Below are positions 9,011 through 17,118 of a stretch of DNA of 64,000 nt, one piece after another. The notes beneath the pieces are model-generated. The model saw only the letters and a list, made by a program, of their open reading frames with translations. It had not been told where the DNA came from and ran no database searches. The position numbers and the translations under genes were made by a program. The number at the start of each line of letters is the position of its first letter. Position 1 is the stretch's first letter. The DNA comes from Pelagibius sp048268885. GTDB lineage: Bacteria; Pseudomonadota; Alphaproteobacteria; Kiloniellales; Kiloniellaceae. The stretch lies in the NCBI GenBank assembly GCA_048268885.1, contig JBLWUP010000005.1, positions 62,001 to 126,000 on the forward strand. Reading direction: 5' to 3'.

Positions 9011-9784
9011 ATGTCGACAAAGGGATTGCTTGCCCGCTGCATGATCTCCTGCCTCTTGGCTGCGGTGATGGGGGGCACAGCGCTTCGCGCTGCACTGGCC
9101 GAGCCTCTGCGGATTGTGTCTTTTGAAATCGGTGACGGGATTCAGACCGAAGACGGCGGCGGACTTTACGGTCAGGCCTTGGTCGCGATCCTGACGGGAT
9201 CCGGGCTGGACGTGGACTTCTCGGTGCTGCCCTTGCAGCGGGCTTTCGACACCTTCGGCAGCCGGTCCGCCGACTGCATCTGGGCGATCGACAGAGGCGT
9301 CCTCGCCAAGGCGGGGATCACCGGCGCCGATCTGCTGGAGAGCGACTCCCTTTTCACCAGTGAACTGCACATCTTCATGCCGCCCGGTGAGCCGCCGCTT
9401 CGCGACCTGCGGGATCTCGAAGGCAAGTCGCTCGGCGTGTCCATCGGCGCCGTGGTTCCCGCGGTGCTCCAAGGGATCACGGTCGACTACGTCGAGGTCC
9501 GCAGCATGGATATCAAGGTCCGCATGCTTCAGTTGGGGCGCCTGGACGCCATCGCCGCCTGGGTTCCCGACGTGCTGGTGGCCTTTCACAACAACGACAT
9601 TGATCCCACCGCCTACAACCCGGCCCTGCCGCTTACCGAATCGAACGTAGGCCTCGTGTGCTGGGACTTGCCCGCGACCCGCAGCTTCCTCCATGCCGTC
9701 ACTCCCCGAATCGAGGCTTTCAGGCGGTCGGGCGCTCTGGAGGAGATCCTGCGGAACTACGGAATCCCTTTTCCGAATGGCTAA
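9011..9784 (+). CDS. Periplasmic solute-binding protein, family 3-like
   Basis: 257 residues from ATG 9011. A signal peptide ends at ALRAALA (about residue 30). The mature part resembles the SBP_bac_3 fold: EPLRIVSFEIGDG, DVDFSVLPLQRAF, DLRDLEGKSLGVSIGAVVPAV and a hinge near MLQLGRLDAIAAWVPDVL. No ABC transporter genes are nearby. Instead, the gene is divergent from the sensor kinase, and such stand-alone binding proteins often act as co-sensors or as components of signalling rather than transport. The ligand is unknown. Downstream, a short gap leads to the 141-bp hairpin element. Confidence 0.75.
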   Translation: MSTKGLLARCMISCLLAAVMGGTALRAALAEPLRIVSFEIGDGIQTEDGGGLYGQALVAILTGSGLDVDFSVLPLQRAFDTFGSRSADCIWAIDRGVLAKAGITGADLLESDSLFTSELHIFMPPGEPPLRDLRDLEGKSLGVSIGAVVPAVLQGITVDYVEVRSMDIKVRMLQLGRLDAIAAWVPDVLVAFHNNDIDPTAYNPALPLTESNVGLVCWDLPATRSFLHAVTPRIEAFRRSGALEEILRNYGIPFPNG

Positions 9785-9919
9785 CCAACCTGGCCGAATG
9801 TATTAGTTATTATGATTATTGGTGCGGCCACTGGCAATGCGAATGCAACTGAACCGGGAAATCTTGAGGCGTGTGCGCCGCTGGCTGACTGCCCGTGCGC
9901 AATTCCGTCGTCACGGCCT

Positions 9920-10060
9920 CTAGATCGGATCACGTTGAGACAGAACCACTTGGTGGTTCTGTCTCAACGTGTGAATCCGATCTGTTTCTAATACATAGAG
10001 CAGATTCACAGGGTCGGTGGATCGCCTTCGGCGATTCCAGCCGACCCTGATCTGCTCTAG
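9920..10060. repeat. 141-bp double-hairpin element, copy 1
   Basis: A 141-bp unit bounded by CTAG on both sides. The left half is a long hairpin: an outer AGATCGGAT/ATCCGATCT arm and an inner 19-bp arm beginning CACGTTGAGACAG around a TTG loop, with TGA bulged on the 3' side. After an AT-rich spacer (TTTCTAATACAT), the right half is a second hairpin: AGAGCAGAT/ATCTGCTCT, AGGGTCGG/CCGACCCT and ATCGCC/GGCGAT around TTC. A same-length copy with seven differences lies at 39534-39674. The CTAG at the right end contains the stop codon of the CDF gene. It probably also ends transcription of the converging genes. No protein is encoded. The family is unnamed to my knowledge. Confidence 0.93.
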
Positions 10061-10968
10061 TCATCCCCGCAGGGCCCGCGCTCGACCTGCACGGTGGCGT
10101 GTTCGATGCCGTAGCGTTGGGACAGCACCTGCTTGATCCGCTCCAGCGTGGCCTGGGGATCGGCGCTCTCGCCGACCTGGGCGTGCAGGGTGAGCAGCGG
10201 GCGGTCCGGGCTTAGGGACCAAGCGTGGATGTGATGCACGTCCTTCAGGCCGGGGATTTCGGCCATCAGGGCCCGGCGCAGACCCTTGGGATCGATCTCC
10301 GCCGGTGTTCCTTCCAGCAGGATGTGCGCCGACTCGCGCACGATGAGCCAGGCGCTGCGCAGCACCAGCAGGCCGACCAGCAGGGAGAGGAGGGGGTCGA
10401 TGGGTGTCCAGCCGGTGCGCAGGATCACCAGGGCGCCGATCACCGCGGCGGCGGAGCCGAGCAGATCGCCCAGCACATGGGCGGCCGCGCCGCGCAGGTT
10501 CAGATTCCGCCGATCGCCGCCGTGCAGGATGAAGAAGGCGACGATGTTCACCACGAGGCCGAGGACGGCGATGACCAGCATGACGCCGCCTTCGACCGCC
10601 ACCGGATTGCGCAGGCGCTGGACGGCCTCGACGAAGATCCAGAACACAATGGCGATGAGCACGGCGCCGTTGGTGAAGGCGGCCAGCACCTGGCCGCGGT
10701 GGTAGCCGTAGGAGCGCTTGGGGTCGGCCGGGCGGCGGGCGATGCGGAAGGCGAACCAGGCCAGAGCCAGCGCCGCGGCGTCGGTCAGCATGTGCGCGGC
10801 GTCGGCGAGCAGCGCCAGCGAGCCGGAGATCAGCCCGCCGACCACCTCCGCGCCCATGAAGCCGGCGGTGAGCAGCAGGGCCCAGAGAACGCGCTTCTCG
10901 CTGTCGGCGCCCGCGCCATGGACGTGCGCTTGGCCGTGCCCGTGCGAATGCCCGTGATGATGGTCCAT
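10057..10968 (-). CDS. CDF family cation efflux protein (Zn/Cd/Co type)
   Basis: 303 residues. The N-terminus is His-rich (HHHGHSHGHGQAHVHG), and six membrane helices follow. The metal site of CDF zinc exporters is visible as the paired H-x-x-x-D motifs ADAAHMLTD (helix 2) and AAHVLGDLLGS (helix 5). The cytosolic C-terminal domain has DVHHIHAWSL. The protein exchanges Zn2+ or a similar ion for protons to export it from the cytosol. The gene lies 6 bases downstream of the hydroxyproline epimerase gene on the same strand, so it is co-transcribed with it. Its TAG stop is provided by the CTAG end of the hairpin element. Confidence 0.93.
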   Translation of the reverse strand: MDHHHGHSHGHGQAHVHGAGADSEKRVLWALLLTAGFMGAEVVGGLISGSLALLADAAHMLTDAAALALAWFAFRIARRPADPKRSYGYHRGQVLAAFTNGAVLIAIVFWIFVEAVQRLRNPVAVEGGVMLVIAVLGLVVNIVAFFILHGGDRRNLNLRGAAAHVLGDLLGSAAAVIGALVILRTGWTPIDPLLSLLVGLLVLRSAWLIVRESAHILLEGTPAEIDPKGLRRALMAEIPGLKDVHHIHAWSLSPDRPLLTLHAQVGESADPQATLERIKQVLSQRYGIEHATVQVERGPCGDD

Positions 10969-10974
10969 GAAACC

Positions 10975-12006
10975 CTAGACCACCTGGAAGCCGTGCGCGT
11001 AGGGATCGCGCGCATCGATGGTGATGGTGTTGAGGCCGGTCATGCGCGCCCAGCCCTCGATGGAAGGTACGATGCCCTTATGGTTGCCGACCTCGGTCTC
11101 GGCTTCGACGCGCCCGGTGAACAGGCTGCCGATGATGCTTTCATGCACGAAGCTGTCGCCGGTCTTCAGCTTGCCTTTGGCGTGCAGCTGGGCCATGCGC
11201 GCCGAGGTGCCGGTGCCGCAGGGGCTGCGGTCGATGGCTTTGTCGCCATAGAACACCGCGTTGCGCGCGTCGGCCTCCTGCCTGGTCGGCTTGCCGGTCC
11301 AGAGGATGTGGCTGACGCTGCGGATCGTCGGGTTCTCCGGATGGGCGATCTCGACGGCGTCGTTCAAGGCGGCGCGCAGCAGCGGCGAGAGCCGCTGGAT
11401 GTCGCCCGGCGAGAGGTCGGCGAGGTCGGCGTAGTTTTGCTGCGGCTCGACGATGGCGTAGAAGTTGCCGCCGTAGGCGATGTCGACGGTCACCTTGCCC
11501 AGCTCCGGGCAGTCGACGGTCACCGCCTCGGCGGCTAAGTAGGACCCGACGTTGGTGAGCCGCACCGACTCGACGTAGCCGTCGCGCAGGAGGTAGCGCG
11601 CCTCGACCAGGCCGGCGGGAGTCTCGAGGTACAGCACGCCGGGTTCGCGCGGCTGCACCAGGCCGCGCTCCACCGCGAAGGTCACGGTGCCGATGGTGCC
11701 GTGGCCGCACATGGGCAGGCAGCCGGAGGTCTCGATGTAGAGCACGCCGATATCGCAGTCGGGCCGCGCCGAGGGATAGAGGATGGCGCCGGACATCATG
11801 TCGTGGCCGCGCGGTTCGAACATCAGGCCGGTGCGGATCCAGTCGTAGCGGGCGAGGAAATCCTGGCGCTTCTCGCTCATCGAGGCGCCCTGCAGGGCCG
11901 GGCCGCCGGCGGCCACCAGGCGCACCGGATTGCCGCAGGTGTGGCCGTCGATGCAGAAAAAAGTGTTGGGGCGGATCGCGCCCTCTGCCGTGCTGGCGTC
12001 GTTCAT
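10975..12006 (-). CDS. 4-hydroxyproline 2-epimerase (proline racemase family)
   Basis: 343 residues from ATG 12006. Both catalytic cysteines of the two-base racemase mechanism are present: PMCGHGTIG (C100) and RSPCGTGTSA (C263). Having two Cys argues for an epimerase rather than the 3-hydroxyproline dehydratase branch, where the first Cys is replaced by Ser or Thr. IDGHTCGNPVRLV at the N-terminus and GGNFYAIV are also typical. The enzyme converts trans-4-hydroxy-L-proline to cis-4-hydroxy-D-proline, the first step in using it as carbon and nitrogen source. The oxidase and dehydrogenase partners are not adjacent. An in-frame upstream extension to 12204 looks non-coding. Confidence 0.88.
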   Translation of the reverse strand: MNDASTAEGAIRPNTFFCIDGHTCGNPVRLVAAGGPALQGASMSEKRQDFLARYDWIRTGLMFEPRGHDMMSGAILYPSARPDCDIGVLYIETSGCLPMCGHGTIGTVTFAVERGLVQPREPGVLYLETPAGLVEARYLLRDGYVESVRLTNVGSYLAAEAVTVDCPELGKVTVDIAYGGNFYAIVEPQQNYADLADLSPGDIQRLSPLLRAALNDAVEIAHPENPTIRSVSHILWTGKPTRQEADARNAVFYGDKAIDRSPCGTGTSARMAQLHAKGKLKTGDSFVHESIIGSLFTGRVEAETEVGNHKGIVPSIEGWARMTGLNTITIDARDPYAHGFQVV

Positions 12007-12103
12007 GCCGGCAGTATCGGGGCCGCTTCCCTTCTTGACAATGGTCCCCTGTCGAAGGGGCAGGGGAGGCGGGTGAAGGCGCCTCTGCAGTGTTCCTGCG
12101 GCC

Positions 12104-12496
12104 CTAGTCCTCACGGCGACCGGTGGCGTCACGATCGCGCTCGTATCGTCTGGTGAGCGGAAACGGCGGCAACCAGGACTCGCGGCGGACGGTCCAGAGT
12201 TCATAGCTTGGCTTCAGTTGGTTCGGGGCATCCAGGGATCCGAGGTTCACCTCGATTTCGTCCGCGCTGCGTGAGAAAACGGACGAGCCGCAGCGGGGAC
12301 AGAAGAACCGCCCGGCGTAGTCGCCTGTCTCGCCGTCGACCGTCACCGCCTCCTGAGGAAAGACCGCGGAAGCGTGAAACAGGGCGCCGTGATGCTTGCG
12401 GCAGTCGAGACAGTGACAAAGGCCGACCCGGTAGGGGCGCCCCGACGCCACGATCCGGACGTTGCCGCAAAGGCAGCCGCCGGTGAAGCGGTCCAT
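12104..12496 (-). CDS. GFA family (Mss4-like) zinc protein, second copy
   Basis: 130 residues. Zinc-binding cysteines are in GGCLCGNVRIV (about 6-16), LCHCLDCRKHHG (27-38) and FCPRCGSSVF (65-74), the same pattern as the protein at 4461-4910 but clearly diverged from it. This form has the shorter C-terminus of the family (ELWTVRRESWLPPF). Role unknown. The gene is upstream of the epimerase on the same strand with about 97 bases between, and it is divergent from the N-formylglutamate amidohydrolase gene with 117 bases between starts. Confidence 0.87.
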   Translation of the reverse strand: MDRFTGGCLCGNVRIVASGRPYRVGLCHCLDCRKHHGALFHASAVFPQEAVTVDGETGDYAGRFFCPRCGSSVFSRSADEIEVNLGSLDAPNQLKPSYELWTVRRESWLPPFPLTRRYERDRDATGRRED

Positions 12497-12613
12497 GCTG
12501 TGTCTCCTCTGAAATCAAGCCGCCGGAACGGGTACAACGAACGGCACCGCCATGGCAATTGCCCGCTACGGGGGCTTTTCCTGGGGTGGGCTCGGCGGCT
12601 ATAGTCGGGGCCT

Positions 12614-13453
12614 ATGTCGACCCTTGAGATGCACAGCAAAGACTCCGAAGAAGCGCAGAAATCCGGGCTTTTGGCTGCGGACGAACCGCGCCCCTTCGAC
12701 ATTCTGAACCCCGGCGGCGGCGCCCCGGTGCTGCTGCTCTGCGACCACGCGACGCGCTTTATCCCGCGCTCGCTGAAGTCTCTGGGCCTGGACGAGGCGG
12801 CGCTGACCCGTCATATCGCCTGGGACATCGGCATCGCCGAGGTGACCCGCCATCTCTCCCGGCGGCTCGACGCGCCGGCGGTCTTCAGCCACTTTTCGCG
12901 GCTCATCGTCGATCCCAACCGGCTGCTCGACAACCCGACCCTGGTGCCGGAGATCAGCGACGGCACGGTGGTGCCGGGCAACCGGGACCTCAGCGAGGCC
13001 GAGCGCACGGCGCGCATCGCCACCTTCTTCCAGCCTTATCACGAGGCCATCGCCGGGCAGATCGACGCCATGATGGCGGCCGCCCCGGCGGAGAGGCCGG
13101 CGCCGGTGCTGGTCTCCATGCACTCCTTCACGCCGATCATGCACGGCCTGCAGCGCCCCTGGGAGATCGGCATCCTGTGGAACCGCGATCCGCGGCTGCC
13201 CAGGCCGCTGATGGACCGGCTGCGCGCCGAGGGCCTGACGGTGGGCGACAACGAGCCCTATTCCGGCGCCGACGGCCACGGCTACACCCAGCATATCCAC
13301 GGCGACCGGCGCGGCCTCGCCAACGTTCTGATCGAGGTGCGCCAGGACCTCATCGACACCCAGCAGGCCGCCGCCGAATGGGCGGATCGCCTGGGGGCGT
13401 CGCTGGAGGCGGTGCTGGGCGACCCGGCCCTCTACCGCGTCGAACACTACTGA
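12614..13453 (+). CDS. N-formylglutamate amidohydrolase family protein
   Basis: 279 residues of the FGase (HutG-like) family, which cleaves N-formyl-L-glutamate to formate and glutamate in histidine breakdown or acts on related amides. Recognisable blocks are VLLLCDHATRFIP (about 37-49, with metal-binding Asp/His), WDIGIAEVTRHLSRRLDAP, SRLIVDPNR, VSMHSFTPIMHG and NEPYSGADGHGYTQHIHG. No other hut genes are near, so a role in general amide salvage is as likely as histidine use. The gene is followed after 38 bases by a YbdK-type ligase, a pairing I recall from other alphaproteobacteria but cannot verify here. Confidence 0.88.
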   Translation: MSTLEMHSKDSEEAQKSGLLAADEPRPFDILNPGGGAPVLLLCDHATRFIPRSLKSLGLDEAALTRHIAWDIGIAEVTRHLSRRLDAPAVFSHFSRLIVDPNRLLDNPTLVPEISDGTVVPGNRDLSEAERTARIATFFQPYHEAIAGQIDAMMAAAPAERPAPVLVSMHSFTPIMHGLQRPWEIGILWNRDPRLPRPLMDRLRAEGLTVGDNEPYSGADGHGYTQHIHGDRRGLANVLIEVRQDLIDTQQAAAEWADRLGASLEAVLGDPALYRVEHY

Positions 13454-13491
13454 GCGGCCGCTGACGAAGGGGTGACCATGGGAACGCAGAA

Positions 13492-14643
13492 ATGAGCCTC
13501 GGCGGGAAGCGGCCGGAGCCGTCCTTCACCGTCGGCATGGAGGAGGAGTACCTCCTGGTCGACCGTGTCACCCGCGACCTGGTGGTCGACCCGCCCGACA
13601 GCCTGATGAACCGCTGCGAGAAGGAGCTGGGCGAACACGTCAGTCCGGAGTTCCTGCAGTCGCAGATCGAGGTCGGCACCAGCAAGTGCGACACCGTGGG
13701 CCAGGCCGGCGCCGAGCTGGCCGAGATGCGCCGCACCATCGCCCGCATCGCCGCCGACTACGGCCTGGCGCCCATCGCCGCCTCGACCCATCCCTTCGCC
13801 CAGTGGGACGCGCAGAAGCACACCCGCAAGGAACGCTACGACGATCTGGCGCGCGACATGCAGGCGGTGGTCCGGCGTCTGGTCATCTGCGGCATGCACG
13901 TCCACGTCGGCCTGGACGACGACGAGTTGCGCATCGACCTGATGCAGCAGGTCAGCTATTTTCTGCCGCACCTGCTGGCGCTGTCCACTTCCTCGCCCTT
14001 CTGGCGCGGCGAGGTGACGGGCCTCAAGTGCTACCGCCTTTCGGTGTTCCACGAGCTGCCGCGCACCGGCCTGCCGGAAACCTTCGACAGCTTCGGCGAG
14101 TACCAGCGCCATCTCGACGTCATGGTGCACGCGGGGCTGTTGGAGGACGGCACCAAGATCTGGTGGGACATCCGGCCCTCGGCGCGCTTTCCGACGCTGG
14201 AGATGCGCATCGCCGATATCTGTACCCATGTGGAGGACAGCGTCACCATTGCCGCCATCTACGTCAGCCTGATGCGCATGCTCTATGTGCTGAAGCGCAA
14301 CAACCAGCGCTGGCGGAAATACTCCAACATGCTGATCGACGAGAACCGCTGGCGCGCGCAGCGCTACGGCATCGACGAAGGGCTGGTCGACTTCGGGCGC
14401 GGCGAGATCGTGCCCTACGCCGACCTGCTGGAGGAGATCATCGCGCTGACCCGCGACCACGCCGAGGCGTTGGACTGCCTGAAGGAGGTCGAGCATGCGC
14501 GCGAGATCGTGCGCCGCGGCACCTCGGCCCACCGTCAGCTCGCGATCTTCAACGAGGCCTGCTACGAGGGCGCCGACAAGCACGAGGCGCTGCAGCAGGT
14601 CGTGGACTTCCTGATCGAACAGACGGTGGCGCCGGAAACCTGA
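13492..14643 (+). CDS. Carboxylate-amine ligase, YbdK/GCS2 family
   Basis: 383 residues of the glutamate-cysteine ligase type 2 superfamily. The N-terminal GMEEEYLLVDR (about 15-25) supplies metal-binding Glu residues, CGMHVHVGLDD (about 133-143) is the family signature, and KIWWDIRPSARFPTLEMRI (about 219-237) is the conserved substrate region. The family joins Glu or another carboxylate to an amine with ATP and has weak glutamate-cysteine ligase activity in E. coli YbdK; the physiological product is unknown. The upstream amidohydrolase gene suggests related amide substrates (inference). Confidence 0.9.
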   Translation: MSLGGKRPEPSFTVGMEEEYLLVDRVTRDLVVDPPDSLMNRCEKELGEHVSPEFLQSQIEVGTSKCDTVGQAGAELAEMRRTIARIAADYGLAPIAASTHPFAQWDAQKHTRKERYDDLARDMQAVVRRLVICGMHVHVGLDDDELRIDLMQQVSYFLPHLLALSTSSPFWRGEVTGLKCYRLSVFHELPRTGLPETFDSFGEYQRHLDVMVHAGLLEDGTKIWWDIRPSARFPTLEMRIADICTHVEDSVTIAAIYVSLMRMLYVLKRNNQRWRKYSNMLIDENRWRAQRYGIDEGLVDFGRGEIVPYADLLEEIIALTRDHAEALDCLKEVEHAREIVRRGTSAHRQLAIFNEACYEGADKHEALQQVVDFLIEQTVAPET

Positions 14644-14752
14644 GCGCCGCCTGGAACGTCAGCCGACAAGGCCGACACTGGAAAAAATCGCCGCCGCTTC
14701 CCAGATTCGCTAATGAACCCGGGCTTCGGCCAAGAATGGAGAAAGGGATCCG

Positions 14753-15052
14753 ATGGACGACAAAACCCGCACGGAACTGGAGGCCGCGGCCTTCCGCACC
14801 CTGGTCGAGCACCTGCGCCAGCGCACGGATGTGCAGAACATCGACCTGATGAACCTCGCCGGCTTCTGCCGCAACTGCCTCAGCAAGTGGTACCTGGCCG
14901 CCGCCGAGGAAAAGGGCCTCGACATGGACTATGCCGGCGCCCGCGAGCTGGTCTACGGCATGCCCTACGAGGAATGGAAGGACAAGTACCAGACCGAGGC
15001 GACGCCGGCGCAGAAAGCCGCCTTCGCCGAAAGCCACAAGGAGCACGGCTGA
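14753..15052 (+). CDS. DUF1244 domain protein
   Basis: 99 residues, matching DUF1244 over nearly the full length. It has the conserved helical core FRTLVEHLRQRTDVQNIDLM, then LAGFCRNCLSKWYLAAA with a CxxC pair (about residues 40-43), and YGMPYEEWKDKYQ. Function is unknown; the family is common in alpha- and gammaproteobacteria. The start is supported by GAGAAAGGG just upstream. It lies between the YbdK-type ligase and gapR. Confidence 0.88.
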   Translation: MDDKTRTELEAAAFRTLVEHLRQRTDVQNIDLMNLAGFCRNCLSKWYLAAAEEKGLDMDYAGARELVYGMPYEEWKDKYQTEATPAQKAAFAESHKEHG

Positions 15053-15176
15053 GAGCGGGTTATCCCCGCTTTCCCACCGCTTCGAGGCCGATTCGGACGT
15101 TGTCAGGCCGGGGGCGTCCGGCTAGTCTCGGCGCCCTTCGATAGGGTCGAATCCCGCAAGATTTAGGAGTTTATGC

Positions 15177-15425
15177 ATGGCTGATGCTGGCGGCATTGGG
15201 GCGGACCGGCTGCGGTCTTTCATCGAGCGCATCGAGCGCCTGGAAGAGGAAAAGGCGGCGCTGACCGCCGATATCCGCGAGGTCTATGCCGAGTCCAAGG
15301 GCGAGGGCTTTGACACCAAGGTGATGCGCCAGATCGTCCGCCTGCGCAAGATGGACTCCGGCGACCGCCAGGAGCAGGAAGCCATTCTCGACCTCTACAA
15401 GCAGGCCCTGGGCATGCTGGGCTGA
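15177..15425 (+). CDS. gapR: GapR nucleoid-associated protein (DUF2312)
   Basis: 82 residues, almost all coiled coil. The C-terminal block GFDTKVMRQIVRLRKMD (about 44-60) is the strongly conserved DNA-contacting part of DUF2312. In Caulobacter the homologue GapR is an essential nucleoid protein that clamps over-twisted DNA ahead of replication and transcription and stimulates topoisomerases. The start codon follows GATTTAGGAG with good spacing. DUF2312 is largely confined to Alphaproteobacteria, so this gene is one of the better lineage markers in the window. A dispersed palindromic repeat follows and may serve as its terminator. Confidence 0.92.
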   Translation: MADAGGIGADRLRSFIERIERLEEEKAALTADIREVYAESKGEGFDTKVMRQIVRLRKMDSGDRQEQEAILDLYKQALGMLG

Positions 15426-15448
15426 GGCCGTCCCGGCGCTGGAAATCT

Positions 15449-15600
15449 CCCCCTCACCCAGCTCCGTCTAGGCTCGATCTGCGATCTCGCCAAGTCTGCG
15501 CAACCCTCTCCCGCGAGGGGAGAGGGAGAGGAAACTGCGATACAAACCCCTCTCCCCAGGTGGGAGAGGGAGGGGCCCGCAAAGCGGGAGGGTGAGGGAG
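15449..15600. repeat. Dispersed palindromic repeat family 2, copy A
   Basis: About 150 bases starting CCCCCTCACCCAGCTCCG and ending GGGTGAGGGAG, so the outer ends are inverted. Inside, AACCCTCTCCC and GGGGAGAGGG form one hairpin, and CCTCTCCCCAGGTGGGAGAGG forms another. The first 60 bases match the first part of copy B at 44204-44369 closely, including a CTAGGCTCG block and GCGCAACCCTCTCCC. It lies between gapR and the converging small gene and probably ends transcription from both sides. Confidence 0.85.
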
Positions 15601-15610
15601 ACAGACTCCC

Positions 15611-16159
15611 CTACAGCAGTTCGCTCCGCGCGGCGCGGGCCGTTTTCTCGGCGCTGTGGTTCTCGGCCTGCTGCTTGACCGCTTCCTCGAATTCCTTCAG
15701 CAGGGCCTGCTTCTCCTCGGGCGGCAGGGCCTCGAACTCCTCCTTCGTCATGCCCTTCGATTTCAGGAAGGACTCGAAGTAGCGCTCCTCCGGGGTCTTC
15801 GACATGTAGTCGAGGAAGGCCTTCACGGCCTCCGATTCCTCGCTCTCGTCTTCGTCGGTCAGCGCCGCCATCTGGTCGCCCGCGCCCTTCTGGGCGCCTT
15901 CCTGGGCGATCTGCTGGGCGCGGAAGCCGGTCTCGGCCGCGACAAGCGCGCTGCCGATCTGCGCCGGCGCATAGCTCGTCTCCGCCGCCGGATAGGCGAG
16001 CTGCGGCGCCTGGCTGTTGGCGGCCTCTTTCAGCTCCTGCATCCTGGCGAGGGTTTCCTGGACCTCTTCGGCGGAGAGGGACTGCGGCCGGATCTTACTG
16101 CTGTCGAGCCACCTCAGCTGGCTGGCGACGACGGCGGGACCTCCGGTAACGGACGACAT
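15611..16159 (-). CDS. Hypothetical acidic helical protein
   Basis: 182 residues, not recognised. The N-terminus MSSVTGGPAVVASQLRWLD is followed by an Ala/Gln-rich helical region, an acidic patch (LTDEDESEESEA, about 104-115) and a charged helical C-terminus with DYMSKTPEERYFESFLKSKG and MTKEEFEALPPEEKQALLKE. There is no signal peptide or membrane segment. The composition suggests a soluble, partly disordered coiled-coil protein. The coding assignment rests on the amphipathic repeats and an upstream gap suitable for a promoter (16160-16447, in which nothing else was seen). Confidence 0.6.
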   Translation of the reverse strand: MSSVTGGPAVVASQLRWLDSSKIRPQSLSAEEVQETLARMQELKEAANSQAPQLAYPAAETSYAPAQIGSALVAAETGFRAQQIAQEGAQKGAGDQMAALTDEDESEESEAVKAFLDYMSKTPEERYFESFLKSKGMTKEEFEALPPEEKQALLKEFEEAVKQQAENHSAEKTARAARSELL

Positions 16160-16447
16160 TGTGGGGGCTCCTCGCTTTCCGGACGGGGTTCACAACTTCA
16201 ACGGCAAAATCGATGCAACAACTGCGCCAGTTGCGCGCTAACGCTGTGTTCACCATCGCCGGCCGCGGGTTTCCGCTTTCCCGACTGCCGGGCGCTGCTT
16301 TGCGATCCCGCCCAGGCGGCCTGCGGGGAGGGCAAAGGCCGTGCCGGGCGGCAGGAACTGCCGCGTCAGCTGGGCAGGGCCTGCCCACCCGGGCTCCTTT
16401 TCGAGGCCCATTGACGCTGTCGGGCGCCCGCGCCGATACTCCGGACC

Positions 16448-16837
16448 ATGAGCAAGAAACCCAAAAGCAAGGAGCGGGACGGCGAAACGGTGCTGCGCCG
16501 CCACCACGACATGGGCGGCCTGCCCGCCGGGCCCGTAGAGCAGGGCGAGCACGACTACGCCCCCTGGGAAAAGCGGGTCGATGCCATCCTGCGGCTGCTG
16601 GCCGATCCCAAGCGCGGCGTCATCACCGTCGACGAGCTGCGCCGCGGCATCGAGGAACTCGGCCCCGGCGCCTACGACGAGATGAGCTACTACGAGCGCT
16701 GGATCGCTTCGGTCACCAACAACCTCCTGGAAAAGGGCGTCATCACGGTGGACGAGCTGGGCCGCCGCATGGCGGAGATCGGCGAAGCCTGGCCTTCCGG
16801 TACGGCCGGGGACGCACCGGGGGAGAAGAAGCCGTGA
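16448..16837 (+). CDS. Nitrile hydratase/thiocyanate hydrolase-like subunit (beta N-terminal half)
   Basis: 129 residues matching only the N-terminal helical half of nitrile hydratase beta subunits: HHDMGGLPAGPV near residue 19, corresponding to the IHDxGGMxGxGPV start of the family, then WEKRVDAILRLL and SYYERWIASVTNNLLEKG. Two short internal repeats (RGVITVDELRRGIEELG and KGVITVDELGRRMAEIG) flank the SYYERW helix. The missing C-terminal half is encoded by the next gene, whose GTG overlaps this stop (GTGA). Such splitting is known in thiocyanate hydrolase and toyocamycin nitrile hydratase. The N-terminal extension is Lys-rich. Confidence 0.82.
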   Translation: MSKKPKSKERDGETVLRRHHDMGGLPAGPVEQGEHDYAPWEKRVDAILRLLADPKRGVITVDELRRGIEELGPGAYDEMSYYERWIASVTNNLLEKGVITVDELGRRMAEIGEAWPSGTAGDAPGEKKP

Positions 16838-17118
16838 GCGCGCGCTTCAACATCGGCGAAACGGTGAAGGTGCGCGCCGCCTTCCCGCCGGGCCACGTGC
16901 GCACGCCCTTCTTCGTGCGCGGCAAGACCGGACAGGTGACCGAGATTCTCGGCCCCTACCGCAATCCGGAGGAGTTGGCCTACGGGCGCAGCGGCGACCC
17001 GGCCCTGCCGCTCTACCGGGTGACCTTCGAGACGGCGGATCTCTGGGACGACTACCGGGGCGCGCCGAAGGACACCACGGTGGTCGATATCTACGAGAAC
17101 TGGCTGGAGGCCCCTTGA
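16834..17118 (+). CDS. Nitrile hydratase/thiocyanate hydrolase-like subunit (beta C-terminal half)
   Basis: 94 residues from GTG 16834, matching the SH3-like C-terminal half of nitrile hydratase beta: RFNIGETVKVRAAFPPGHVR (about 4-23), TPFFVRGKTGQVTEILG, then LPLYRVTFETADLW and TVVDIYENWLE. This half packs on the alpha-type subunit and shapes the active-site entrance; the Arg residues after KVR are the ones that usually contact the modified cysteines. The start overlaps the previous stop by 4 bases, and the stop overlaps the next ATG by one base (TGATG). The three genes must therefore be expressed as one translationally coupled unit. Confidence 0.85.
   Translation: MSARFNIGETVKVRAAFPPGHVRTPFFVRGKTGQVTEILGPYRNPEELAYGRSGDPALPLYRVTFETADLWDDYRGAPKDTTVVDIYENWLEAP

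Noticed and set aside
9785..9919. Small gene or RNA between the binding protein gene and the hairpin element
   Set aside because: No frame with a ribosome binding site and no recognisable RNA fold; it looks like plain spacer.
12007..12204. N-terminal extension of the hydroxyproline epimerase to 12204
   Set aside because: The translation is Pro/Arg-rich, overlaps the GFA gene end and lacks a start signal; ATG 12006 begins the conserved protein.
15445..15604. CRISPR array
   Set aside because: The repeated C-rich blocks are inverted rather than direct repeats with regular unique spacers, and no cas genes are present.
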